Below, in pieces: positions 55,307 to 64,000 of a stretch of 64,000 bases of DNA. The notes beneath the pieces are model-generated. The model saw only the letters and a list, made by a program, of their open reading frames with translations, made no database searches and had not been told where the DNA came from. Each line of letters starts with the position of its first letter. The stretch's first letter is position 1. A program made the position numbers and the translations under genes. The stretch comes from Hysterangium stoloniferum. Taxonomy: Eukaryota; Basidiomycota; Agaricomycetes; Hysterangiales; Hysterangiaceae. Location: contig WHVD01000010.1 in NCBI GenBank assembly GCA_015178975.1, positions 1 through 64,000 of the forward strand, in the 5' to 3' direction.

Positions 55307-55675
55307 TTAATGATACATGAGATTTATGTCTCTTCGTGCTGCCCTTCTCTGGTGATGGTCCCATGATCTGTCTATGTGCTCATTTGTTACCATGGGGAGG
55401 AGTGTGGGCTGGGGGAGGTGGGCACTAGGTATGGTGTGAGACTCGGCTTTTCGGGGATCTATTGATGATGTGACATCCTCAACATCATTCATCATCCTTT
55501 TGAGCTCAGTCATGAGTGTCCCAAGATGTTTGACAAATCCAGCTGCACAAGGCAAGTCCAATTTGGTCATGTGAGCATGCTTGAGATACTCAGCCAGCTC
55601 TCCAAGTTTTGGTGCCACCTGATCAAGCTCGAAAAAGACCTGTGCAGTTTTCTGGGCATTTAAAGCATCCTTCAT
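55307..55675 (-). CDS. Unrecognised 122-codon frame
   Basis: MKDALNAQKTAQVFFELDQV, KLGELAEYLKHAHMTKLDLP and VKHLGTLMTELKRMMNDVED suggest a helical protein, perhaps a coiled coil. It lies downstream of, and on the same strand as, the transposase relict at 55950-56710, so it could be an accessory ORF or the end of that element. No domain is recognised. Confidence 0.35.
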   Translation of the reverse strand: MKDALNAQKTAQVFFELDQVAPKLGELAEYLKHAHMTKLDLPCAAGFVKHLGTLMTELKRMMNDVEDVTSSIDPRKAESHTIPSAHLPQPTLLPMVTNEHIDRSWDHHQRRAARRDINLMYH

Positions 55676-55949
55676 GGTTGAACTACCTCAAATGGTAGAA
55701 AATTTAAATTCATCACTGTCATTGGTGAGGTACAGTGCATCATACTGTATTTGGTATTATGTAAATTCAAAGTCCATCATTGCTGCCAACTTAATTTCCA
55801 ATGCTAGACTAAAAAGGAAATTGATTGTCTGGGCTTAGTGTCCTGGGACTTTCAGTTTGCCCAAACAGTAATTGGTCCATTCACGCCCTGTGTACAGGCA
55901 TTGATAAAGTGAGCGATCTATTTGCATATCTTGAGATAAAATAAAAATT

Positions 55950-56710
55950 AGTGAAGTTAAAATGAAAAGACAATATAACACACCTTTGAATCTGAACTAG
56001 TGGAACATCATCAAGACAGGCCTTTATATTGGTCTCCATCTCGTTGATATTTGTGGTTTTGGGAGTGCTCTGATAGCAAGCTTTGCAGCCCCCTAGTCCT
56101 GTTCAATGAAATTGAGCTTGCAATGGTACTTCAGGTAGAATTGTGGATGTGACTGTGTGAGGTGATTAACTCCTCTACATGGGATTTCTGAGCCACAAAA
56201 TCAGGCTGTGTGAATAGAAGTCAATGGCAACAACAGTCTGTTTTCCCAGCAATACATTTGAACCTGTCCCATTGGGTGTGGATTCTTTGGCATTTTTTGA
56301 GCAGACAAAGCATCTGAAGCATGTTTCCAGTGACTTGGGTGCATTTTTCAAACAGAAATAATGCAGTTGCATACCCATTGGTCTTCTCTTCAAAGATGTC
56401 TATCACCATGTTGACTTGTTGTAAGAGATCCTCTCCAGAGAACCACCCATCCTGATTCTTTCCTGCCTTAAATATCACCCAAGCCTCTCTAATGATGAAA
56501 TTAAAACCTCTTTGACAGAATATTCTCACTGCAAATACTTGTCACTATCTGTCAGCCACCCCAATTCAACTGTTAAAAACTCAGATATCATGATGGACTG
56601 CCCCTCTCCCTTTTTCTGTCACTGCCTTTTCTTTCTTATGCACTCATTTTGTTTTCCTGTGGTCATTCTTGTAGAATGTTGACTCATCACATGTGACAAC
56701 CTGCACTCTA
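55950..56710 (-). pseudogene. DDE-type transposase relict (basidiomycete family)
   Basis: Read leftward: VTCDESTFYKNDHRKTK (first Asp, about 56695-56645), HKKEKAVTEKGRG, MISEFLTVELGWLTD, an AWVIFKAGKNQDGWFSGEDL segment, QVNMVIDIFEEKTNGYATAL, then over two frames APSHWKHASDALSAQKMPKN, and near 56115-56060 HCKLNFIEQDWGAAKLA with the final Glu. This set of blocks belongs to a DDE superfamily transposase common in Agaricomycetes. Stops and frame changes run through it, and the region between SAQKMPKN and HCKLNFIEQ is shortened. Confidence 0.82.
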
Positions 56711-57235
56711 CAGAGCTGCCGATGATATGGCCAGGTACCATGACCAATCTAGAAGAGAGGCAGAAACTTACAGGGTAGGAGACAAAGTATGGCCAGAAGG
56801 CAGGGAGATTCAAACAGATAGGCCATCCAGAAAGTTGGAGGACAAAGATATGGACCCTTTGAAATCACTAAGGTTGTTGGTCCTAATGCTTATAAATTGA
56901 CATTACCTCTATGAAAGTCCACCCAGTCTTCAATGTAGCCAAACTTAGACCCTTCCTTGAAAATACCATTGAGGGGAGACAGGCACCAGTTAGGCCCCCT
57001 CCAGCCATTAAAGGAGAAAACCGTGAATGGAAGGCTGAATATCTTCCAGCCAGGAGGTTGATAAGGGCAAAACTACATTACTTGGTGAAATGGAAGGGAT
57101 ATCCTCAAGAAGAAAGTACATAGGAACCCACTGATAATCTCAAAGTTTCTAAGAAATTAGTGGATAACTTCCATAACCAATATCCCTTTTCATCCAGAAA
57201 CATTTCACCAGGCTTCCCTTTGGACCCTATATTGT
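56711..57235 (+). pseudogene. Gypsy pol C-terminus (integrase end and chromo-like domain), second family
   Basis: The plus strand encodes ADDMARYHDQSRREAETYRV, GDKVWPEGREIQTDRPSRKL, RYGPFEITKVVGPNAYKLTL, a stop in place of one residue, KVHPVFNVAKLRPFLENTIE and LHYLVKWKGYPQEEST (chromo-like motif), a stop at 57121-57123, then NLKVSKKLVDNFHNQYP. It differs from the gypsy family at 22.9-28 and 59-62 kb. It joins the transposase relict at about 56710 without visible ends. Confidence 0.88.
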
Positions 57236-57874
57236 AATGGTAGTGAACTTGGGTTTGGGTGGACTTGGTATCGGGGCCGCCAGGCCTGCCTGACCATTGG
57301 TGTCTTAGACTACTAGAATTTTCCGATTAGTTTGTTTCATGGGTTTTTTACTTGTTGCAAGGGGCTCTACTGCTATTATCATAAATAGGTAGATCTCTTT
57401 TATGGCTATGATAGTCTCTTTTGAATAGGAACCTAGTCCTACTCATTACATCCCCTTTTGCAAGAGCTCTCTGAGGGATTACACTACTTTTTCATAGTGG
57501 AACCCTTACACTTTTTGAGTATTTTGTTTCCTATTTAACATTCTTTATTATCACTACTAGTGAACTGATCACCCACTAGATTCTTTTACTACACATGCAC
57601 CTGTAATTCAATATAAATACTTTTGTCAAGATGTCCGAAATCAATCAACCAATCACTCAATGAGGCACAGTCCAAAGTGTGATCCCCATTTGGAGCAAAA
57701 GAGTTGTTTGACAATGGGTGGCTGTTGATAATGTTGATAATACGGCTCTTGATTCTGTAAGTCATACTTCTTCACCTTTGCATGCCATGGGCCCTGAACC
57801 TCTTAGCTCTGCACTAGCAGGGAAGGGGGGGAGGATGGACTATGGTGCCGAGATGGAAGGGGTATCACAATCTA
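57236..57874 (+). other. Possible gypsy LTR and start of a gag frame
   Basis: TGTAATGGTAGTG near 57233 could begin an LTR after pol. An ATG at 57631 (MSEINQPITQ then a stop) and a further open stretch to 57874 could be a gag N-terminus. The ends were not resolved. Confidence 0.3.
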
Positions 57875-58177
57875 CAGTGGCTCAAAAAACTGTCCCAATG
57901 TTTTCTCATTCTTGAAAGGTTAGGTTGGTATGGACCACTGACATAAGCAGAAAATCTAAGTAAATTATCAAAGGTACTATAGGATCATGGCTTGAAGGTA
58001 AGCCTTGGTTCATGTGATTTGAATCAAAACCCATTGAATAATAAATACAACAAAACAGCTGCTCATTGGGACAGTTTTTTTACCCTTTATTTTTTGACCT
58101 GTGTTCCTACTGTTATGCACCAGTACAAGGCCATGGGAACAATAAAACATGTCATGTTAAAAGTGTAGATAATGAAT

Positions 58178-58248
58178 GGCCAGACTGGGGATTGAACCCA
58201 GGGCTTCTGCATATATAGCAGGGGTGTTAACCATTACACCACCTGACC
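58178..58248 (-). tRNA. tRNA-like unit 1
   Basis: The minus strand reads GGTCAGGTGGTGTAATGG.. to ..CAGTCTGGCC. The acceptor pairs GGTCAG/CTGGCC, the D stem GGTGT/ACACC, and the T arm CTGGG TTCAATC CCCAG. The anticodon stem CTGC/GCAG encloses TATATAT, which lacks the usual U33. It is probably a pseudo-tRNA used as a SINE promoter. Confidence 0.5.
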
Positions 58249-58461
58249 CTGGGAAGCACTGCTAGCATTACTCAAACTAACACACTCCCTTAATGCTAGC
58301 ACTCAACTATACTATAAGCAGATATAGGTCCTCTCTGGCTCTTTTGTCCAGACTTGTCCACTATACCACACACAAATATAGCTGTTCACTCTACACACAG
58401 GAACCATGCCCTATAGCACACAGCGGGGCCCATAACCTGTTAAAAGTGTAGATAATAAATG

Positions 58462-58531
58462 GCCAGACTGGGGATTGAACCCAGGGCTTCTGCATATATA
58501 GCAGGGGTGTTAACCATTACACCACCTGACC
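58462..58531 (-). tRNA. tRNA-like unit 2
   Basis: A near-identical second copy of the unit at 58178-58248, with the same arms and the same odd anticodon loop. Confidence 0.5.
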
Positions 58532-58839
58532 CTGGGAAGCACTGCTAGCATTACTCAAACTAACATGTCACATGACTTTATTTGTATTTGTTTGACAGGT
58601 TTAAAGTGGTTCAACTACATCCTGACTTCTTACCACCATCATGAGATCTATTTCTGCTGCTCAATGCTCTTCTATTGTCTCTCTTGTTAGATTTTCAGGT
58701 AAAGCAAGCAGTCGGAGTCGTATAGTGACTGGGGGAACTAATTCTCACCTTAATTAGTGCTCTTTTTATTAGTATATAATCCCCATAGTTACACATGTGA
58801 CCCCCCATGTGTTTATAACCAACAATATCACTCAGACAG

Positions 58840-59318
58840 TATTGCACTCGTCCTCTATAGGTCTGGTCATATTTTTGCTGAAAAGTTAACATCTCTCCTC
58901 AATGAAGGCTATTCCTATTGCCAACTCCAGGAAAGAACTTGTCTAGACAAGAGTACTGTGAATAGAATTAGTAGGGAAGTGGATGGGAACAAGGAAAACA
59001 ATCCTGGGGGCCCTCCTTCCAAGCTTTCTGGTCATGACAGACAATCAATATTCCATCAAATCAGCTCTGGACAGCTTGATAATACAGTTCAGGCTACCCA
59101 ATTCATTAATTCTATCATCTCCAACCCTGTCACTCCCCAAACAGTCAGAAATATGTATACTGAGGGAGAATGGTTTTTACTCTGCAACAAAGCAAAAGTG
59201 ACCATTGCTGAAATCCATTCATCATCAGAAGTGGCTCAAATTTGCCCAATATCATGAAAATTGGACTGTGGAGGACTGGAAGAGGGTGTTATGGTCAGAT
59301 GAGACCAAGATTAACAGG
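58840..59318 (+). pseudogene. Tc1/mariner transposase, N-terminal half
   Basis: Helix-turn-helix part: LTSLLNEGYSYCQLQERTCL with DKSTVNRISREVDGNKENNP, then GHDRQSIFHQISSGQLDNTV and QATQFINSIISNPVTPQTVR. Frame changes near 59150 and 59205 follow. NGFYSATKQK and LLKSIHHQKWLKFAQYHENW lead to VEDWKRVLWSDETKINRI with the first catalytic Asp region. The rest of the catalytic domain is missing. Confidence 0.88.
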
Positions 59319-60668
59319 ATTGAGTTTGACTTCGAGATTCACTTTATCACTGGGGAGTTGTTAAGTGCCATGTCAGGAACTTATTCCGGAACTATCGGAA
59401 AGTCACCGGGAAGTCGGAAACTCGTGGATAGGGTCAGGACGTCAGCTTCAGCTTATGTGCTGTGCCTCTACGCAAATGCTCAATGTCCTTAATTTCGGAA
59501 GTAAAACTTACAACGGAAGATATGGATATTCAGAGTTCTGAAGAGTTCCGAATATCGAGCATACAGAAAGACGGGAGGAGGAATAAGAAACTAAGTCAAT
59601 ATCAGATCTAAGGTAAAGTACAAATTCGCGGAAACTAATATAAGTCTACTCGTTATTGTACTACAAACTAAGACCATAATAAGACGGAAACGGAAGTGTT
59701 CTTTAAAACAGAAATACAATAAGACATATTAGGGAGACAATATTCCGAAATGGGAATACAACAAACAAACGAGTGAATACTTGTCAACGGACGAATTACC
59801 AAATGCAGAACAAGGGAAGAATGCGGATGATATGGTAACTGTGATGTTCCGTAGTTGGGGATCGGAAGTCGGAAGTCGGAGATCGGAAGTCGGATATTGA
59901 AACATCCGGGAACGGGTCGTAACAGGAGTCAAATACATTTGCCGATGCACTGTCATGGATATACAGTAATGAGCCTTTGGGGGCGGAATCCAAGTATGTA
60001 ACTGATGCCCCATTCCTGGATGATGAAGAGAAGGGAGCAAAGCAGGTTCCAAGGGTATGGGGGATAGGTGTGTCAACACCCTTGTACATGGGGTCTACTG
60101 TACTGGTCACCAATGAACCTTCAAGGAGGACGAGTAGGTTGGCCACTCATCCATGTCCATTGTATGCAACCTTAGCTGGAATAGTATCATGGGGACAATG
60201 TGGCAGGAAGCCAGAAGAACATACTGTGGATCAGACTGGGGAAGGTTCCCCTGGTCATCCCACAGAGGACCCACCACAGCAGATGAGGGCAGGTACACCT
60301 AGTGATGCCCCAGGACCCAGCCCTTCTGCAGAGATTGACCCACCATCAACAATGGAGGGTGGGAGGCACCAGTCACAAGGGGGATCATTCTCCAATTTTT
60401 CTCTAGTGGAGGTTTTTGTCAGAGTCTAATCCAGGGTTGGACATTCCTGAGGTATTTTGGGGAAGGTACGGTACTGATCATTTCTTTTCAAAAGTACTGG
60501 CAGCACTGCAGGAGTATAAAGGTTTCAAGTCACAGCACAGCCTTTTGTTTTTCAATATGGCAGGGAGCAAACTCCTTTGTATCCCTGATATTGCTGTGGG
60601 CAACTGACAGGTGAGAGAAATGTTGATTTTGCATGCTCATTCCATTTTGGCCCATCTAGGAGCATGGA
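59319..60668 (+). pseudogene. Gypsy RNase H end and pre-integrase region
   Basis: EFDFEIHFITGE ends at the LTR insertion. After the LTR, SNTFADALSWIYSNEPLGAE continues in phase once one GGAGT is removed. A long linker rich in Pro and Glu follows (60170-60420), then VFWGRYGTDHFFSKVLAALQ, LLFFNMAGSKLLCIPDIAVG and, after a stop, LILHAHSILAHLGAWKTTRY (His residues of the zinc-binding domain). The Cys part of the HHCC domain is deleted at about 60668, the same junction as in the first gypsy copy. Confidence 0.88.
59359..59924 (+). mobile_element. Solo LTR (566 bp) with GGAGT target duplication
   Basis: It starts TGTTAAGTGCC and ends ACGGGTCGTAACA, with GGAGT at 59354-59358 and 59925-59929. It is diverged from the other LTRs but keeps CAGCTTCAGCTTATGTGCTG. 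A short GATCGGAAGTCGGA direct repeat lies at about 59860-59895. Confidence 0.94.
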
Positions 60669-61860
60669 AAACCACCAGATATGCAGCGATCACAGGGACA
60701 ACTCCGCACACTGGAAGTACCTTTGCATCCATAGGAGGCCATTGGCATTGACTTCATTGGACTGCTGCCAGTGTCAAAGAATTGCCTTGGGGAGTTTGAC
60801 AGTATCTGTGTGATAATTGACCATTTAACCTGCATGGTCCATTTAGTCCTGGCACATACCAACTATACCACTATTCACATGGCAGAGGTGATATTCGAAC
60901 ATGTTTATGAGTTGCATGGATTACCAGTGAGGATTGTTAGTGACAGAGACTCACTGTTCACGAGCATATTCTGGAGAGAGCTTCATTGGCTGATTGGAGT
61001 AGAGTTGTGGATGTCATCAGCATACCACCCTCAGACAAATGGAGCCACCAAACGAGTGAATCGGACTATGATGCAGATGTTGGGGCAGTGTGTGGCACCA
61101 AATCAGAGGGATTGGGTCTCGAAGTTGCCAGCAATTGAGTTTGCCATGAATAATGTGATCTCAGAAACTACTGGTTTTTCACCATTTTTCCTGAATTATG
61201 GGCAGTTGCCTCAGCCACTGATTTGGGATAATAATACAACATACCATGGTGTTCATGAGTTTGCAGCATGCATGAAGTTGGCGATTATGACTGCCCATGA
61301 CACAATTCTTGCCACTAGGGTCAAGAAAATGAGGCAGGCTAATCATCACTGGCAAGCTGTTCCATTTGGGATTGACAATCTTGTACATTTATCAACAAAG
61401 AACTTACAGTTGCCGAAGCATTGCACATGAAAGGTAATGCCTAAGTATATTGGACCATTCAGGATCATTCGTGAACTCATGCAACGGGCCACTTACAAAC
61501 TGGAACTGTCCCCAGAGTTAAAGAAACAAGGGATTAACCCTTCATTTCATGCATCCTGGTTGCATATACACATCCCAAATGATGATCATCTATTTCCTGG
61601 CAGGCAGCTGAAACAGATTCCAGGGTTTGGTCAATCATCCAGGGAGCGGGTCATGGATAAGATTGGGCTCACACTGGGAAAGGCACCAATGCCTTGTTTG
61701 AGGTCATGTGGAATACTGGGCACAATACTTGGCTTCCATGTAGAGAGGTGCAGCACTTGCTGCCATTGCAGGCATACCTGGAGGCTGTTGGTGTTGAAAA
61801 TGTACAATCATTGAAAAAGGGGTCCAGGCAATCCATCGATTCCACACAGCTGGGTCAGTG
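60669..61860 (+). pseudogene. Gypsy integrase and C-terminal region, second copy
   Basis: After the shared junction (MQRSQGQLRTLEVPLHPWEA in one frame), a frame change near 60770 leads to LGEFDSICVIIDHLTCMVHL, GLPVRIVSDRDSLFTSIFWR (second Asp) and VELWMSSAYHPQTNGATKRV (here open, where copy 1 has a stop), then LPAIEFAMNNVISETTGFSP and FFLNYGQLPQPLIWDNNTTY. A stop at 61428-61430 (AKHCT then TGA) and a later frame change separate the tail PKYIGPFRIIRELMQRATYK, INPSFHASWLHIHIPNDDHL and a final deletion near 61663 relative to copy 1. Integrase core is better preserved than in copy 1. Confidence 0.9.
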
Positions 61861-63945
61861 AGCTGAAGAGAACAATTGGTTTTCAGTGTCTCACCTGTCA
61901 AGCACACAGTGTTTGCCATGTATTTATGTTGGATTAGCTGCACCTCTCATTCATCTTCCTCCTTTGGCTGTCCCACCATGTCTACCAAGGATAGCCAGAC
62001 ACAAATTGCTTCAGAGTTCTTCACTGTGACTTTAAATGCCATACATGATAGCGCTCTGAAAGGGGTACAGATCGTGTGGGCAATACAGAGGGAAGAGGTG
62101 GGGAGGGCTCACCAATGCATTATTGAGATGCAGGAGCAACAGAGGTGTATGATGACTGATGTTGTGACTACACCTCAGTAGGGACCGCACTTGGGTGTGG
62201 AGGGAGCAGACCCAGTCTGTTACATTGGCAGAGAGATTAGAGCCATGTGGGATGACACCAAGGCAGCATGATAGGGAACGGGATGGTAGTAGTCATAGCT
62301 GCCAGGGCAAGTGAAAGAAGCAGAGGGTTGTTTCTTCTACCATGGGGTCATGGTGACCTCTGAGGTGTTAGGCTTTCTGGCAGTTCTGACATGAATTAGA
62401 TTTTACTCAATAAAGTTGAATAATGATTGAAGAATATTCAACAATATTGAGTACAGATGCCTCATTTGACAAAGTATTGAATTTGTCCTGTTGATAAAGT
62501 GTGAGGCAAATATAGAACACAGAAGCACGTGAATAATTAAGTTGAATAAATCTCAGATAGAAGTCAAATTAGCAATGCAATATTAATGATACAGATTATA
62601 ATACAGGTTTTCTGACTGACTTTCCTTGCTCCTATTGTAGCCCTTTTATGCCTTTTTTCATTTAACTATGATTAAACTATGATCTAAGAATGAAATCATA
62701 TATAATGTCAAAATGAGACAAGTCAAAGGAAAGTCAAAGGAATATCAAATTCAATATCATTGGAATTTGAGCTTGTAGGTTTGTGACAAGTTCCCAGAGC
62801 ATAGGCAATGAGGCCAGTAATAGTAAGGTGATGTGTAGCATAACAATACCATCCTTTGTAATTCTCTAGGATCTTGTCTAGCTTGGCCTTGGTATGTGTC
62901 AACAACATCTGAAGAAGTGGGACAGATGGTATGGATATCATGAAGTTCCTGCCTTCTGATGCTTTGTCTGTGAGAGTAGTAGCCATGGATCAAAAGGGAA
63001 AGAAATGTGGTTGAGATAGAGATTTCCCACAAGAAATTGGCATCTGAGAGATAGAGATGTCAAAATAGGCCCATAACATGTGGAATAAGAAATATAATAA
63101 CATTGAGACTGTCTCGTATATGGGATAATGGACTGAGGTTTCTATGTCATGATAGTCTTCTTTTTATACATTCTCACAATTACTTAAGTGCTGGGGGTGT
63201 TGGGGATCTATACCTGAGGGCCATAGGTTGGTGGAGTCTTTATGTCTCAGGTCGGATCACCCCTGATCAGGCAAAGCAGCAGTTTTTTCCTTCCTTTCCA
63301 ACAGAGTCCAAATATGGAGGACCAGGTCACAAAGATGCAGCCTTTAAAAGCCATCCTCAGCTGACACTGTGATTCTCAGGCCCTAAGGAAATCACAGGAG
63401 CTTCAACCAGTGCAATATTGCTCTGAAATTTACCGGAAATATCAGGCTTCATAGATCTTCTTGAAGTGGTTTCCACAAGCAAGAGCTTCCAATGAGTATT
63501 GGGGGCTGAATTGATTAGTGGCATTTCCTTCTGCCACCCATGCAGTGGTGAGTTGTGATTTGACAAGTCATGGCACTGACATTTCAGCTACTGTAAAGTA
63601 CTACCTTGCCAAGTGTCTCAAATAAATGGAATATCCACCTGATACTATAGTGTGACCCCCACAAATAGCACAGCAAGACCATGAACTTCCTCATGGGTTC
63701 CCAACAGACACCAATAAATCCTGACAAATGTAAACTCTTATATTAAATACACATTGCGGTGAAATGCATGTCTTTGCCTGACATTGGACTGCTGTGGGTC
63801 TAACAGCTTGTAATGACATATAACTGAGTTAAGACCCTGGGGGGACCAGTCATTTTGGAACAAATGAGCCTGGGAGTACCATTCAAGACTTTCATATGAA
63901 TCAAGCAACGGCGACATTTGCTATATTCTGTGTTGATAATCTATC
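61861..63945. repeat. Post-gypsy block, copy 2
   Basis: Almost identical to 28079-30119. Here the plus-strand frame MSTKDSQTQIASEFFTVTLN stays open from 61978 to 62181, while copy 1 has a stop at its tenth codon. Confidence 0.9.
62723..62986 (-). pseudogene. Short gag-like frame, second full-length copy
   Basis: It differs from 28940-29203 by a few substitutions (for example LLTHTKAKLDKILENYKGWY) and keeps the same start, length and stop. Confidence 0.4.
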
Positions 63946-64000
63946 AATTTAGGATACTTCATGAGCAATAGTTGCCTTATTAGGGAGGTTGTGTTTTCTC
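63946..64000. repeat. Start of another Cys/His-gene repeat flank at the right edge
   Basis: AGGATACTTCATGAGCAATA and GAGGTTGTGTTTTCTC match 30135-30184, so another repeat copy probably continues beyond the window. Confidence 0.75.

Larger units (their letters stand above)
58155..58562 (-). mobile_element. 408-bp insert with two tRNA-like units and 8-bp target duplication
   Basis: ACATGTCA flanks the insert (58147-58154 and 58563-58570). A unit of about 127 bp (58156-58282) is repeated at about 58440-58566 with very few changes, separated by 157 bp. Each unit contains a tRNA-like sequence on the minus strand. It resembles a dimeric SINE. Confidence 0.78.
57875..59318 (+). mobile_element. Tc1/mariner element, right part replaced by gypsy
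   Basis: The left terminal repeat CAGTGGCTCAAAAAACTGTC follows TA at 57873-57874. The transposase lies on the plus strand at 58840-59318. No right terminal repeat is present: at about 59318 the sequence passes from WSDETKINRI directly into gypsy RNase H (EFDFEIHF). Confidence 0.85.
59319..61860 (+). mobile_element. Ty3/gypsy element, second partial copy, with solo LTR inserted
   Basis: It begins within RNase H and continues through integrase to the chromo-like tail, with the same family and same internal junction as 26879-28078. The 566-bp solo LTR at 59359 interrupts it. Right of 61860 it runs into the post-gypsy block as in copy 1. Confidence 0.88.

Overview
This window comes from a filamentous fungus, most likely a mushroom-forming basidiomycete (Agaricomycete). 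The signs are 50-66 bp introns with GT..AG ends, TTAGGG telomere-type repeats, a fungal cyanamide-hydratase-like HD protein, a fungal-type GH89 enzyme, and element families that I know from Agaricomycete genomes (copia, gypsy, Tc1/mariner, a tyrosine recombinase of the DNA breaking-rejoining type, and a DDE transposase with a CDESTF / NFIEQYWG type signature). The species cannot be named from the sequence. It is a gene-poor, repeat-rich region: most of its coding sequence belongs to broken transposable elements nested in one another.

Layout. 1-2.8 kb: copia element on the minus strand, cut by the window edge. 3.95-4.76 kb: the only apparently intact single-copy host gene, a two-exon HD-domain protein. 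5-7.5 kb: intergenic DNA with perfect hairpins and a diverged relict of a repeated Cys/His-rich gene. 8.66-10.75 kb: two solo LTRs with perfect 5-bp target duplications. 11.52-11.83 kb: a 312-bp element whose inverted ends each contain a 44-bp perfect palindrome. 12.4-15.0 kb: a GH89 alpha-N-acetylglucosaminidase pseudogene. 16.4-16.8 kb: an inverted duplication of a zinc-finger fragment. 19.5 kb: an interstitial telomeric repeat. 20.4-32.2 kb: Tc1 fragment, gypsy element with an inserted solo LTR, and partial copies of the Cys/His-rich gene. 32.3-35.5 kb: a complete-ended copia element lacking reverse transcriptase. 35.5-36.8 kb: tyrosine recombinase relict. 37.2-42.2 kb: the best copy of the Cys/His-rich gene. 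42.8-49.8 kb: a rearranged duplicate of the 28-31 kb block, carrying solo LTRs with a SINE-like insert and a Tc1 element inside. 49.8-54.3 kb: another Cys/His gene copy with a LINE inserted upstream. 55.3-57.2 kb: DDE transposase and gypsy fragments. 57.9-64.0 kb: Tc1 joined to a second gypsy copy, followed by the same downstream block and the start of yet another repeat copy.

The main discovery candidate is the repeated gene on the minus strand. Joining its seven exons at consensus splice sites in the 38.8-41.1 kb copy, and ignoring one 342-bp insertion, gives a length divisible by three (1,671 nt, 556 codons plus stop). It has Ser/Pro-rich N-terminal parts and a C-terminal pair of Cys/His clusters that I do not recognise as a named family. 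At least six full, partial or diverged copies lie in this window (near 6.7, 21, 31-32, 38-41, 49 and 50-52 kb), and another copy's flank begins at the right edge. The copies keep introns, so they spread as DNA and not through spliced RNA.
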